NCBI RefSeq assembly: GCF_019352175.1
Contig: NZ_JACBYI010000004.1
Location: 62,001-126,000 of the forward strand
DNA: 64,000 nt
From: Paenibacillus sp. S150
GTDB taxonomy: Bacteria > Bacillota > Bacilli > Paenibacillales > Paenibacillaceae
Reading direction: 5' to 3'
The position numbers and the translations under genes were made by a program. Each line of letters starts with the position of its first letter. Position 1 is the stretch's first letter. The notes under the pieces are model-generated. The model saw only the letters and a list, made by a program, of their open reading frames with translations, was not told the DNA's origin and did no database searches. Shown here piece by piece: positions 30,106 to 38,714 of this stretch.

Positions 30106-30187
30106 AAGTGGAACGGCTTCGCCGTCCTTATAAGGACGGTATCCGTTTCGGCGAGAAAGATAAGGCTAATCTATAGCGTGAAACATG
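30106..30187 (-). repeat. R95 dispersed repeat, reverse orientation
   Basis: Reading the minus strand gives ATGTTTCACGCTATAGATTAG, CTGAAACGG-like sequence, CCGTCCTTATAAGGACGG, then CGAAGCCGTTCCACTT, the full family consensus. It lies 26 bases after ktrA and may also act as its terminator. The rest of the 30188-30596 gap shows no gene I can support. Confidence 0.75.
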
Positions 30188-30596
30188 GGGAAGGAGGCGA
30201 TGGCGGTGAATCTGCGGGAGCAGGCACTTTTGATATTATATAGATTGAACTTGAAATATTGCTAATTTGGTTTTTGGCGTAGCTGCGGTGAATATGCCGA
30301 CTTCCGGTTGCTGTGAGGTTTGGTAATCTGATGCAACCACACGAATAGCGGCAGAAATCCAAACGTTAAGGTGAATGTGCCGCTCCTATATCGTGGAAAT
30401 TCGTAAGGGAAGCTAAGTGGAAAAAGCTGAACATAGGAGTGAAACTCCGCCGACAGTTTGTGCTTTCGGTGCGGGCTTTCCTTCGGTAAACTTTCAGGCG
30501 GTCTCTATCGCTCCGTAAGTATTCAAACCTCATCCCCTCCGCATACCTACCTTTGAAATGACAGAAAGTTATCTCCTTCTTTTAATACATTCAGGA

Positions 30597-31496
30597 TTAT
30601 TCCTTGTCATTACAGCAGCGCTGGTCCTGTCCATTACCACGCGCCTTCAGCCGGTAGCGGGTCGGAGCTTCTCCAAGCCGTTTCTTAAACGCCTTGGAGA
30701 AGGAAAACAGATCGGGATAACCCACAGATTGAGCGATTTCGGACAGCGTATATGCCGTTTGCTCCAGCAGCAGCATGGCTTCTTTCATTTTGAGCTCCTG
30801 AATAAACTGGATGGGGGTGATTCCGTAGGTCTTGCGGAACTGTTTGGTGAAATAGCTGCGGTCCATGCCGACATAGGCGCATACTTTTTCGACGGTAATG
30901 CCTTCGGCGTAGTGAATCTCCATATATTCATGCCCTTTCTGGAGCCAGGAGACATTCCTGCGGCGGTCGCTGGCAGCAGGATCTTGCACAGCAGCGGATA
31001 ATTGGTCAAAGATGCGGTGGAACAGGATCAGCCGTCCAAGGTCTGTATCTTTGTCTGATCTCACCATACTGAAGAAGTCCCACATGAGCTGGATTGCTTC
31101 AGGAGTCAATATTCCTGGGGCGTAAGGGTGATACAAGCTTAACCCGAGCCTCTCCAGCAGGCGCAGAGCCTGCTTCCCGTCGAAAGCCAGGAACACTTTG
31201 TGCAGCAGGGCATCTGGCTGTGTGAAGTATTCATGGATGACCTGGGGGAACAGGCAGAACACATCATTTTTAGAGAGCCGGTAGGTCTGCTGATTCTGTT
31301 GAAACCAACCTTCTCCCTCAAGGACAAAGATCAAATAGTAGTAGGGCGTCGTCCGGGGGCCGATATGATAGCTCGGCTTGGCAATATTATGCCCCAGGCG
31401 GATGGGCCAGGCAGCCCCGCACTTCTCGTACACAGAGGGTGTGAAAAGGCAAAGCTCCAAAAATTCCTGATTGTCCTCAATCATTCTATTGTCCAT
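30597..31496 (-). CDS. AraC-family regulator with cupin-type sensing domain
   Basis: 299 residues from the ATG at 31496, 8 bases after AGAGGTC; longer frames to 31517 lack a ribosome site. The N-terminal ~150 residues have the AraC ligand-binding beta barrel (YYYLIFVLEGEGWFQQNQQTYRL, CLFPQVIHEYF). The C-terminal double helix-turn-helix includes ITVEKVCAYVGMDRSYFTKQF and LSEIAQSVGYPDLFSFSKAF. It diverges from the importer at 31822 and probably controls it in response to an intracellular sugar. Confidence 0.92.
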   Translation of the reverse strand: MDNRMIEDNQEFLELCLFTPSVYEKCGAAWPIRLGHNIAKPSYHIGPRTTPYYYLIFVLEGEGWFQQNQQTYRLSKNDVFCLFPQVIHEYFTQPDALLHKVFLAFDGKQALRLLERLGLSLYHPYAPGILTPEAIQLMWDFFSMVRSDKDTDLGRLILFHRIFDQLSAAVQDPAASDRRRNVSWLQKGHEYMEIHYAEGITVEKVCAYVGMDRSYFTKQFRKTYGITPIQFIQELKMKEAMLLLEQTAYTLSEIAQSVGYPDLFSFSKAFKKRLGEAPTRYRLKARGNGQDQRCCNDKE

Positions 31497-31698
31497 GTAA
31501 AGACCTCTTTTTACCATCTGATTGGATGTAAGGAATATGAAAAAGCCAACGTTTTATACATCATATAAGACTTCAACCCGCATCACCTAACGTTTAGATC
31601 ACACCCTCTTTCATCCCCCTTCCGGAACCTTCCCTGAAATAGACGCAAATTGATAAATGAAGTTTACCGCGAATTGACATTCCCCAATATGTAATGAC

Positions 31699-31727
31699 TT
31701 GTTACAATCTCAATATTAACTTATCCT
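31699..31727 (+). promoter_or_regulatory. Candidate promoter of the third importer
   Basis: TTGTTA (31699-31704) and TATCCT (31722-31727) with a 17-base spacer, 95 bases before the TTG start at 31822. An AACCGGTT-type palindrome follows near 31749 and could be an operator. The remaining divergent gap (31497-31698) shows nothing else. Confidence 0.4.
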
Positions 31728-31821
31728 ATAAGTTTTATTGGAAATCAACCGGTTCACCGGAGATATATATTCAAATTTGCAGCACAAATGCTCAAATCGA
31801 TAATTCAAGGAGGCCGTTTCA

Positions 31822-33132
31822 TTGAACAACAATCTGTTCCGCTTCATGCTTTGGACTGCTGCTCTAGCTGTGCTGATTCTTGGGTCAGCCTGCAGCAACA
31901 ATCCCTCATCCGCCTCTGACAATCAGCAAAACGATTCCGTGCAGGCGGCGAATTCCGCACCGGAGGAGAGCGCACAGCCTGAAGTTACACTTAGCTTCCT
32001 GCATTGGCGCGGGGAAGATGCAGAATCCTTCAATGGCATTATCAGTAAATTTCAGGAGGTGTACCCAAACATTACAGTGGAGATGCAGACCCTCCCTTCC
32101 GATCAATACCAGACCTCAGCGCTGGTGAAGATTGCCGACGGGTCTGCAGGCGATCTCTTTGCTTCCTTCCCAGGGGCACAGTTCGAGGCTGTAGCTAAAG
32201 CCGGGTTGTATGCGGATCTGTCGGCAGAGCCATTCCTGGCCAGTTTCAACGAAGCCTTAATCGGGGCAGGTGTGAAAGATAACAAGCAATTGGCTGTTCC
32301 ATATCAGCTTGTCTATAACGATCCTATCTACAATGTGAAGCTGTTCCAGCAGCTCGGACTCACACCTCCGGCGGATTGGGACGGGTTCCTGGAAATGTGT
32401 GCCGAGCTGAAGGAGAACGGTCTGATTCCGATTGCTTTTGCCGGAGCGGATATAGGACCGGGACAATTCATGAATACGATGGTCATGAACAATCTGCCCA
32501 GTGACGATGCCTTCACCAAGGTGGAAGCGGGGGAGGCTAAACTGACGGATGACTGGTGGATAAAGACGCTGAGCCAGATCAGGGAACTGAATGACAAGGG
32601 GTATTTCCAGCCTAATGCCCTGGGCACGAAGGATGCGGCGGCAGGCGCTTTGTTTATCCAGGAGAAGGCAGCCATCCTCGCCAGCGGCTCCTATCAACTG
32701 GCCCAGAACAAAGCGCAGAATCCGAATCTGGAGCAAGCCTTGCTGGCACCCATCACGGTTGCTGCTGATCAGGCCAAATACGAGGGCATCCACACCAGCA
32801 CATTCCTGCTGGGTGTGAATAGCAAATCGAAACATCCAGAGGAAGCCAAGAAATTTCTTGAATTCTTGAGCCGCCGGGAGATTGCTGGCCAATATGCAAA
32901 TGAAACCGGGCAGAATGTCACCGTGAAGGATGTGGAGTATAACACGCAGGAGCTTAAGCTTGTCAGTGAATGGGCTAAGAAGAAAACTTTATTCCAGCCC
33001 CGCTTCACGATTACGAACGGTGAGAATCAAAAAGCGGTGACCAATTCCATTCAAGCCGTGCTGGGCGGTTCATCACCTGAGGCTGCCGCCAAGGAAGCCC
33101 AGGCAATCATTGATCAGCAGCTATCCAGATAG
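31822..33132 (+). CDS. Extracellular sugar-binding lipoprotein, third importer (family 1 binding protein)
   Basis: 436 residues from a TTG after AAGGAGG. The signal peptide ends in the lipobox GSAC near residue 24, followed by a Ser/Asn/Gln/Glu-rich linker. The mature part begins VTLSFLHWRG and is a MalE/UgpB-like CUT1 binding protein, shorter than the LipO-type binders elsewhere in the window, so it probably takes a small oligosaccharide. It is the first gene of an operon with two permeases; the unusual radical-SAM pair follows 57 bases behind. Confidence 0.92.
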   Translation: MNNNLFRFMLWTAALAVLILGSACSNNPSSASDNQQNDSVQAANSAPEESAQPEVTLSFLHWRGEDAESFNGIISKFQEVYPNITVEMQTLPSDQYQTSALVKIADGSAGDLFASFPGAQFEAVAKAGLYADLSAEPFLASFNEALIGAGVKDNKQLAVPYQLVYNDPIYNVKLFQQLGLTPPADWDGFLEMCAELKENGLIPIAFAGADIGPGQFMNTMVMNNLPSDDAFTKVEAGEAKLTDDWWIKTLSQIRELNDKGYFQPNALGTKDAAAGALFIQEKAAILASGSYQLAQNKAQNPNLEQALLAPITVAADQAKYEGIHTSTFLLGVNSKSKHPEEAKKFLEFLSRREIAGQYANETGQNVTVKDVEYNTQELKLVSEWAKKKTLFQPRFTITNGENQKAVTNSIQAVLGGSSPEAAAKEAQAIIDQQLSR

Positions 33133-33134
33133 CG

Positions 33135-34007
33135 ATGAGGAGCCGGGGTATATTATGGATTTTTGTCCTGCCGGGCCTGCTGCTGTATGCAGGATTTTTT
33201 CTTTATCCGACGTTATCCGGCCTGTTCTATTCCTTTACAAACTGGGACGGAATCTCTTCCTCCTTCCGGATGGTGGGCTGGAAGAATTACAACAGTATTC
33301 TGGACAGTATCGTCTTCCGGAAAGCCTTCTGGAATAATGTGAAGTTCATGGCGGCAGTAGTCACGGCCCAGACTGTAATTTCCCTGATTTTGGCGCTGCT
33401 GCTGGTCCGGAACCGGAAAAGTCATGTGTTTCTGCGGGCGCTGTTCTTTTTCCCGGCTATTCTGTCCTCCGTTTCCGTCGGGCTGATCTGGTCATTTGTC
33501 TACGATCCGGCCATTGGAATGATCAATGCACTGGCGCAGCATACGGGATTAGGCTCCTTGGCGCTGAACTGGACCGGTGACCGGCGGATTGCCATCTATT
33601 CGATAGCGGCGGTACAGGTGTGGGCGCATGCCGGGCAAATGATGATTGTCTTCATTGCCGGGCTGCACAGCATCCCGCCTGAATTGAACGAGGCAGCGGC
33701 TATCGATGGCGGAGGAAGATGGCGTGTGTTCAGAAGCATCACCTGGCCGCTGCTGGCCCCTTCCGCGACGATTGTGCTGGCGTATACAACGATACAGTCT
33801 TTCAAAGCATTCGATCTTATCTTTACGATGACGGACGGGGGGCCGAATTTCTCCACAGAAATCTTGACCACCTATATTTATCATCTGGCTTTCTCCAGCT
33901 ATGCTTTCGGTGAAGCTTCGGCTGGCTCAGCCCTGCTTCTGGTGCTGTTGTCAGTGCTGACGTTTTTGCAATACAAGGCGCTTCGCGCTGGCCGCATTTC
34001 ATACTGA
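33135..34007 (+). CDS. Sugar ABC importer permease (UgpA/MalF-like), third importer
   Basis: 290 residues, starting 2 bases after the lipoprotein stop. Six membrane helices, the first at residues 5-25 (ILWIFVLPGLLLYAGFFLYP). The EAA loop is NEAAAIDGGGRWRVFRSITWP near residue 185. It pairs with the permease at 34028. Confidence 0.91.
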   Translation: MRSRGILWIFVLPGLLLYAGFFLYPTLSGLFYSFTNWDGISSSFRMVGWKNYNSILDSIVFRKAFWNNVKFMAAVVTAQTVISLILALLLVRNRKSHVFLRALFFFPAILSSVSVGLIWSFVYDPAIGMINALAQHTGLGSLALNWTGDRRIAIYSIAAVQVWAHAGQMMIVFIAGLHSIPPELNEAAAIDGGGRWRVFRSITWPLLAPSATIVLAYTTIQSFKAFDLIFTMTDGGPNFSTEILTTYIYHLAFSSYAFGEASAGSALLLVLLSVLTFLQYKALRAGRISY

Positions 34008-34027
34008 GGAAGAGGGGAATTCTGCAA

Positions 34028-34837
34028 ATGGTGTATGTGCGCCGAACGGTTATACTGCTGTATTCACTGATCATCGTGGCTCCCCTCTATTTTGTGATTG
34101 TTACGGTGTTCAAATCTACGCAGGAATTCTATGCCAGTCCGCTCGGCTGGCCGGCAGCACCATCGTTTCGTAATGTGCAGGCCTTATTCGCCGGTCAACC
34201 GATCTGGAGGTATTTCTGGAACAGTGCGCAGGTAACTGCAGGCACAGTGCTGCTGGTGCTGCTGCTGGGCAGCCTGATTTCTTTTGCCATTGTCCGTTTT
34301 GCCAGCCGGGCCGGGGCAGTTCTGTTTGCTTTGTTTGCGGCCGGACTGATTGTGCCATCGCAAGTGAACATGTTGACGATCTACACTCTCGTACAGAAGC
34401 TGTACCTGTCGGACCGCCTGCTGGGCCTGATTCTGATCTCCACGGCCCTGCTGCTGCCGCTGACAGTGTTCATGCTCACGGGCTTTATGAAACTTCTGAG
34501 CCGGGAAATGATCGAAGCGGGCAGTCTGGAGGGTTGCGGGGAGTGGGGTCTGTATTGGCGGATTGCCATACCGCTGGCCGCTCCGTCACTGGCGACTGCC
34601 GCCACATTTCTGCTGGTGATGGTGTGGAACGATTTGCTGATTCCGATGCTGCTGCTGAACGGCAAGTCGAACCTGACGCTGCCACTGGCTATGCTCCAGT
34701 TCAGAGGCGAATATGTTACTAATTATCCGCTGCTGCTTACGGGCGTTGCCGTCACGGCGCTTCCATTGGTGCTGTTGTTCCTGTTCCTTCAGCGCTATTT
34801 TGTGGCGGGACTGACCGAAGGCGCATTGAAAGGGTAG
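34028..34837 (+). CDS. Sugar ABC importer permease (UgpE/MalG-like), third importer
   Basis: 269 residues, 20 bases after the first permease. Six helices; the loop EAGSLEGCGEWGLYWRIAIP occupies the EAA position, and the C-terminus LQRYFVAGLTEGALKG is typical of MalG-type permeases. No ATPase gene follows. Confidence 0.91.
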   Translation: MVYVRRTVILLYSLIIVAPLYFVIVTVFKSTQEFYASPLGWPAAPSFRNVQALFAGQPIWRYFWNSAQVTAGTVLLVLLLGSLISFAIVRFASRAGAVLFALFAAGLIVPSQVNMLTIYTLVQKLYLSDRLLGLILISTALLLPLTVFMLTGFMKLLSREMIEAGSLEGCGEWGLYWRIAIPLAAPSLATAATFLLVMVWNDLLIPMLLLNGKSNLTLPLAMLQFRGEYVTNYPLLLTGVAVTALPLVLLFLFLQRYFVAGLTEGALKG

Positions 34838-34894
34838 CGAATTGTTGTTAGTGGCTGTTCTAAAAATAGAAATTGAAAGCTGAGGTGGACGCGG

Positions 34895-36175
34895 ATGTGT
34901 GCAGTTACGGCTCACGCTTCTGGGAAAACAAAAGAATTGACGCTGCGGGAGGTTATCGCGAAATACAAGGATGTATCGCCTTTTGTCATTATTAAATCGG
35001 ATGTTACGCGCAGGTCTTTTACTTACACGGACCGGGCGTTGAAGGCGCTGGATAGAAGCAAACACCAATATCAGCAGCGGGTGCTGATCGGCTCCAACGG
35101 GGATATGAACGCAGCCGTACCGGTTTCGCTCCTGCTTAGGGACGGCACCTCCATTATTGCCATGCCATCACAGACGGCCAAAAATCCCTATGTCGTGGAT
35201 CAGATCGATGGAAGGCTGTACATTACGGACCATGGAGAAATTGTGGAAGAGGTCGAATATTGGTATAAGCCGGATTACTATGACCAGTTCACCAGCTCCG
35301 GCACCCCGATGTGGCAGGTTGCCTCCTCCAGGCCGCAAAGACTGGACATCGATCCCAACAGCCACTGCCACTTCTGGAACAAGGGGAACGGTTGCAAATT
35401 TTGCAATATTAACGCCAATTCCACCCGCAGCTACCAGGACAGAAATATGGCGAAGCATTTGCAGGCGCAGGATGTATATGAAACGGTCAGAGAGGCATTG
35501 AAGCAGCCGGGGGCCTTTACCAATCTGAAAATGAGCTCCGGCTCTATCCTCAGCGGCGCAGAAATCTTCGACGATGAGGTTGAGATGTACATCGAAATGC
35601 TGCAGGCGGCCGGTGATAATTTTAAGGAAAAGAAATTCCCCAGCACAATCGTTGCTTCAGCCTTTAACGAACGCCAGTTAGCAAAAATCTACGAAAATAC
35701 CGGCCTGATGACCTACACCTCCGATATTGAAATTCCAAATGAGGCATTGTTCGCCTGGATCTGCAAGGGCAAGCATAAAGAGGTCGGCTATCAGGAGTGG
35801 AAACGGAGAATTATCGCTGCGGTAGACATCTTTGGAGCGGGCAACGTCAGCAGCGGGATTGTCGGCGGCTGTGAAATGGCTGCGCCCCATGGCTTCACGG
35901 ATGAGACAGAGGCGCTGAAGGCGGTGCTGGAGGAGGCGGAGGATTTTGCAAGTCAAGGCGTGAGTGTTGTTCACTGTGTCTGGGTACCGCTCCATGGATC
36001 GGCATTCCATAATCAGCGTACGCCGTCACTGGAATATTATGTTCAGCTCGCCAAGGGGCTGAGTGATATCAGAGCGGAATACCGGCTTAACATTGATATG
36101 GACAATTACCGGAAATGCGGCAATCATCCGGATACGGACCTGGATAGAGGCAGAGGAGGTGCAGCGGTCCAGTGA
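34895..36175 (+). CDS. Radical-SAM-like protein with unusual CX8CX2C cluster motif, function unknown
   Basis: 426 residues from an ATG 7 bases after GAGGTGG. C158, C167 and C170 (CHFWNKGNGCKFCN) have CX8CX2C spacing, a variant of the CX3CX2C motif that holds the 4Fe-4S cluster of radical-SAM enzymes; the residues that follow (KMSSGSILSGAE, about 215) fit the SAM-binding beta strands of the barrel. An N-terminal extension of ~150 residues has no domain I recognise. Conserved-looking C-terminal segments are GGCEMAAPHG, HCVWVPLHGSAFHNQ and YRKCGNHPDTDLDR. The stop codon overlaps the start of a flavin-type split-barrel gene by 4 bases, so the two products are probably made together. It lies 57 bases behind a sugar importer. 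I do not recognise the reaction. Confidence 0.75.
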   Translation: MCAVTAHASGKTKELTLREVIAKYKDVSPFVIIKSDVTRRSFTYTDRALKALDRSKHQYQQRVLIGSNGDMNAAVPVSLLLRDGTSIIAMPSQTAKNPYVVDQIDGRLYITDHGEIVEEVEYWYKPDYYDQFTSSGTPMWQVASSRPQRLDIDPNSHCHFWNKGNGCKFCNINANSTRSYQDRNMAKHLQAQDVYETVREALKQPGAFTNLKMSSGSILSGAEIFDDEVEMYIEMLQAAGDNFKEKKFPSTIVASAFNERQLAKIYENTGLMTYTSDIEIPNEALFAWICKGKHKEVGYQEWKRRIIAAVDIFGAGNVSSGIVGGCEMAAPHGFTDETEALKAVLEEAEDFASQGVSVVHCVWVPLHGSAFHNQRTPSLEYYVQLAKGLSDIRAEYRLNIDMDNYRKCGNHPDTDLDRGRGGAAVQ

Positions 36176-36630
36176 CTGTTATAACGGGAAAAGTACAGGC
36201 GCTGCTTCAGGATTCAGAGGCGGTGAAGGCTCTGGCAACAGTGGATCAGCAGGGGTGGCCGCATGTTATTATGGATCATAGCCTGACAGCTAACGACAAG
36301 GGGCAGCTAATCTATCTTGAACTGATTGAAACTTCGCAGACAAATCTTAATCTGGTCAACAGTATCTGGTTCAAGCGCAAGGTGGCCGTTCGGCTCTCCA
36401 GGGGGGAAGAAGCTTATCTGATCAAAGGCTATCCTGTTTATTCGATCATCTGCGGCCCTGTGTTCGAGCACTACTACACCCTGGCCAGGAAGATCCACCC
36501 GGATTTTGATTTGTCCACCGTATGGGTTATTGAGCCGGATGAGATCATTGAGGATACCTATGTCGCCCGCAAAAGCAAAGAACGTGCCGAGCATCCGCTT
36601 GTCATGCATCTGGACCGTCTGGCAAAATAA
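36172..36630 (+). CDS. Pyridoxamine 5'-phosphate oxidase-like (FMN split-barrel) protein
   Basis: 152 residues from a GTG that overlaps the previous stop codon (GTGA). The fold is suggested by the N-terminal VKALATVDQQGWPHVIMDHSL strand pattern, a helix with TQTNLNLVNSIWFKRKVAVRL, and a closing beta strand, as in PNPOx-like flavin/heme/F420 binding proteins. It could serve as a flavin reductase or electron donor for the radical-SAM partner. A genuine vitamin B6 oxidase is unlikely, because the context has no B6 genes. The role is inferred from the overlap and is uncertain. Confidence 0.7.
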   Translation: MTVITGKVQALLQDSEAVKALATVDQQGWPHVIMDHSLTANDKGQLIYLELIETSQTNLNLVNSIWFKRKVAVRLSRGEEAYLIKGYPVYSIICGPVFEHYYTLARKIHPDFDLSTVWVIEPDEIIEDTYVARKSKERAEHPLVMHLDRLAK

Positions 36631-36691
36631 TCACCGCACCTGTAAACAACCTCCGGGAGGATACGAAACGCATGAAAGCAAAAGGCACAGG

Positions 36692-36905
36692 ATGAAAAGT
36701 TCATTCATTAATCGGCAAGGTGTATCACCGAACAAACTTGGAATTGGCATGGGAATATGTGAGAGCAAACGAGGCAGCGGAGGAATCGACAACGTTACCA
36801 TTCCGGCGTTTCAAGCCGTCACTCGGCACCCGGCTATCCGGGACAGGGTATGTCAGCAGGCGCTGAAAAACAGGCTGGAACCGATCTTCGAACCCCTGAG
36901 GGCTA
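36692..36905 (+). pseudogene. Remnant of a group II intron reverse transcriptase/maturase
   Basis: Translation in two frames gives MKSSFINRQGVSPN, NLELAWEYVRAN, GGIDNVTIPAFQ and IRDRVCQQALKNRLEPIFEP. In intact LtrA-type enzymes these blocks occur in this order with more sequence between the last two. Here at least one frameshift separates the second and third blocks and a large internal deletion joins the third and fourth. No intron domain V was seen. The remnant lies between the split-barrel gene and the converging GH3 gene; nothing else is seen in the 36631-36966 gap. Confidence 0.75.
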
Positions 36906-36966
36906 AGTTTCCTGTGTCTTCTCCTGGCCTCCTACTAGTTAGACAGGGGATTCTTCCATTCCCGGT

Positions 36967-38646
36967 TCAATCGAACGGATTTACAGGATGGATGCCTTTA
37001 AATTTTGATCTGCCAAGTATTTTATCCATGGCTGCCTCGATTACATAAACATTGCCAGAGTAGCCGTTAATAAGAACGGCGCTGCGTGGAACCTCGGCAT
37101 GATGATAAGGGTTGGCCACTGAGAGAAACACGGTGGGCAGCTCTTGCGCAAACCAGGGAAGGTCGGTTCCCATAGGAGGGCTCCAGTGAATCCGGAGCGA
37201 CGGCATCGTACAGTCGGTCTCCAAATTTACGAAATACAATGCCCAGTCAAAGCGCTCCTGCAGCTCGGCAATGGATAGCTTCTGTTTATTAGGCCAGCTC
37301 TCCTGTTCCTTCAGCAGCGTCACCAGAAAATGCTCGCGCTCCAGCTTGTCGACCAGCAGCTTGTAACGGTCCGGCAGTGTCTGACGGCGGCCTTCATCCC
37401 CGATCACTACAAGAAGTACCCGTTTTTGACGGACAGGATCAATGGGCAAAAGCTTGTTTGTGTCTCTGACCAAGGTGACCGACAGGTCGGCGCATTCTCG
37501 CGCCCATTCTGTATGCTGTTTCAAGCCGATAACGGCCAGCGCGGCCGGTTCGGGAACAAGTGTGCCGGTCTGATGACGCCTGTGCAGTCCAAGTGAAGCC
37601 TTCAGGGCAAGGATACGGGTGACAGCCTCCTCCACTCGCTCCAGCGAGAGTCTGCCATCTCTGACAGCCTCCCGCAGATAGCTGAAATCTTCCTCAATGT
37701 TGTGGCTGAACAGCAGAATATCACATCCTGCGGCGATGGTGCCCGGAACTGCGACCGAGCGCTTCTCGGCGATCATGAAGCCGGCCATCGTTGAGGCATC
37801 GGTCAGCACCAGACCGTTAAAGCCGAGGCGTTCGCGCAACAAGGGACCCAGCAGTTCCGGAGCCAGTGTAGCCGGCATAATATGCTCATCGGCTAGGCCG
37901 GGGCGAAGATGACGAGAATAGGCAGGCAGCTTGATATGACCAACCATAATGGTCTCCGCTCCGGCTTCTATAAGCTTCCGGTAGACCTGTCCATAGGAGC
38001 CTTCCCATTCCTCCACGGGAAGAGAATTAATGCTCTCTCCCAAATGCTGATCACGGTCATCCACGCCGTCTCCTGGAAAGTGCTTGACGGAGACCGCCAA
38101 TCCCGATTCCCAGATGCCTCTGGCATAGCCAAGAGCCATTCGCGCTACCCGCTCTGGATCTGAACCGAAAGTACGCGTATTGGTAATCGGATTTCGCGGA
38201 TTGTAGTCAATATCGACAATCGGGGCGAAGGTCCAGTTCACTCCAACACCCGCCCCTTCACGGCCAGCAGTCAGACCGAGCCGGTAGGCCTGTTGGCCGT
38301 CATCGGTTGCTGCGACCTGCATGGGTTTGGCGAAAAAGGTGCCTTCTTTGGCTATGCCATTGCCGCCAAATTCAAGGTTGGCAGCCAGCAACAGCGGGAG
38401 CTCCGAACGTTCCTGAAGAAAGCGGTGTAATTCCTGCCGCTCTGCGGCGGGTCCTGCAGGAAACATGAAGCCTGAAGGCTTGATTCCGTTCAGCAGGCCG
38501 ACCAGCTCAGTCCGATCTGTGGTGCTGCCAACCGGAAAGAGCAGTTGGCCAAGCTTGCTGTCCAGATCCATGGAGGCGAGCGTAGAATGGACCCAGCGGA
38601 TATCTTCAGGGGACAGATGAAAAGGCTTGGACTGCAAATCAACCAT
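36967..38646 (-). CDS. Family 3 glycoside hydrolase, NagZ-like, importer-linked
   Basis: 559 residues from the ATG at 38646, 9 bases after AGGAGG. The GH3 barrel covers about residues 20-350. Its loop reads KHFPGDGVDDRDQH: the GHG of classic NagZ is GDG here, but the D-x-H pair is kept (DQH). The nucleophile region is LVLTDASTMAGF. A ~200-residue C-terminal domain follows. There is no signal peptide, so the substrate should be imported, presumably by the permeases encoded just upstream on the same strand (68 bases away). Activity is likely a beta-N-acetylglucosaminidase or beta-glycoside phosphorylase-type reaction; not decided by sequence. Confidence 0.86.
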   Translation of the reverse strand: MVDLQSKPFHLSPEDIRWVHSTLASMDLDSKLGQLLFPVGSTTDRTELVGLLNGIKPSGFMFPAGPAAERQELHRFLQERSELPLLLAANLEFGGNGIAKEGTFFAKPMQVAATDDGQQAYRLGLTAGREGAGVGVNWTFAPIVDIDYNPRNPITNTRTFGSDPERVARMALGYARGIWESGLAVSVKHFPGDGVDDRDQHLGESINSLPVEEWEGSYGQVYRKLIEAGAETIMVGHIKLPAYSRHLRPGLADEHIMPATLAPELLGPLLRERLGFNGLVLTDASTMAGFMIAEKRSVAVPGTIAAGCDILLFSHNIEEDFSYLREAVRDGRLSLERVEEAVTRILALKASLGLHRRHQTGTLVPEPAALAVIGLKQHTEWARECADLSVTLVRDTNKLLPIDPVRQKRVLLVVIGDEGRRQTLPDRYKLLVDKLEREHFLVTLLKEQESWPNKQKLSIAELQERFDWALYFVNLETDCTMPSLRIHWSPPMGTDLPWFAQELPTVFLSVANPYHHAEVPRSAVLINGYSGNVYVIEAAMDKILGRSKFKGIHPVNPFD

Positions 38647-38714
38647 ATATTTTAATCCTCCTAATTCTATAGCCATAATCGGCTTCCCGCTTGGTTCAAA
38701 TGAGGCGGAAATTC

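Noticed and set aside
30200-30265. 21-codon ORF after AAGGAGG downstream of ktrA
   Set aside because: The ATG is only about 2 bases from the ribosome-site core, the composition is unremarkable, and it lies beside a dispersed repeat. Not enough to support a gene.
36674-36697. Seven-codon ORF MKAKGTG after GGGAGG
   Set aside because: Most likely the original start region of the decayed intron reverse transcriptase rather than a functional peptide.
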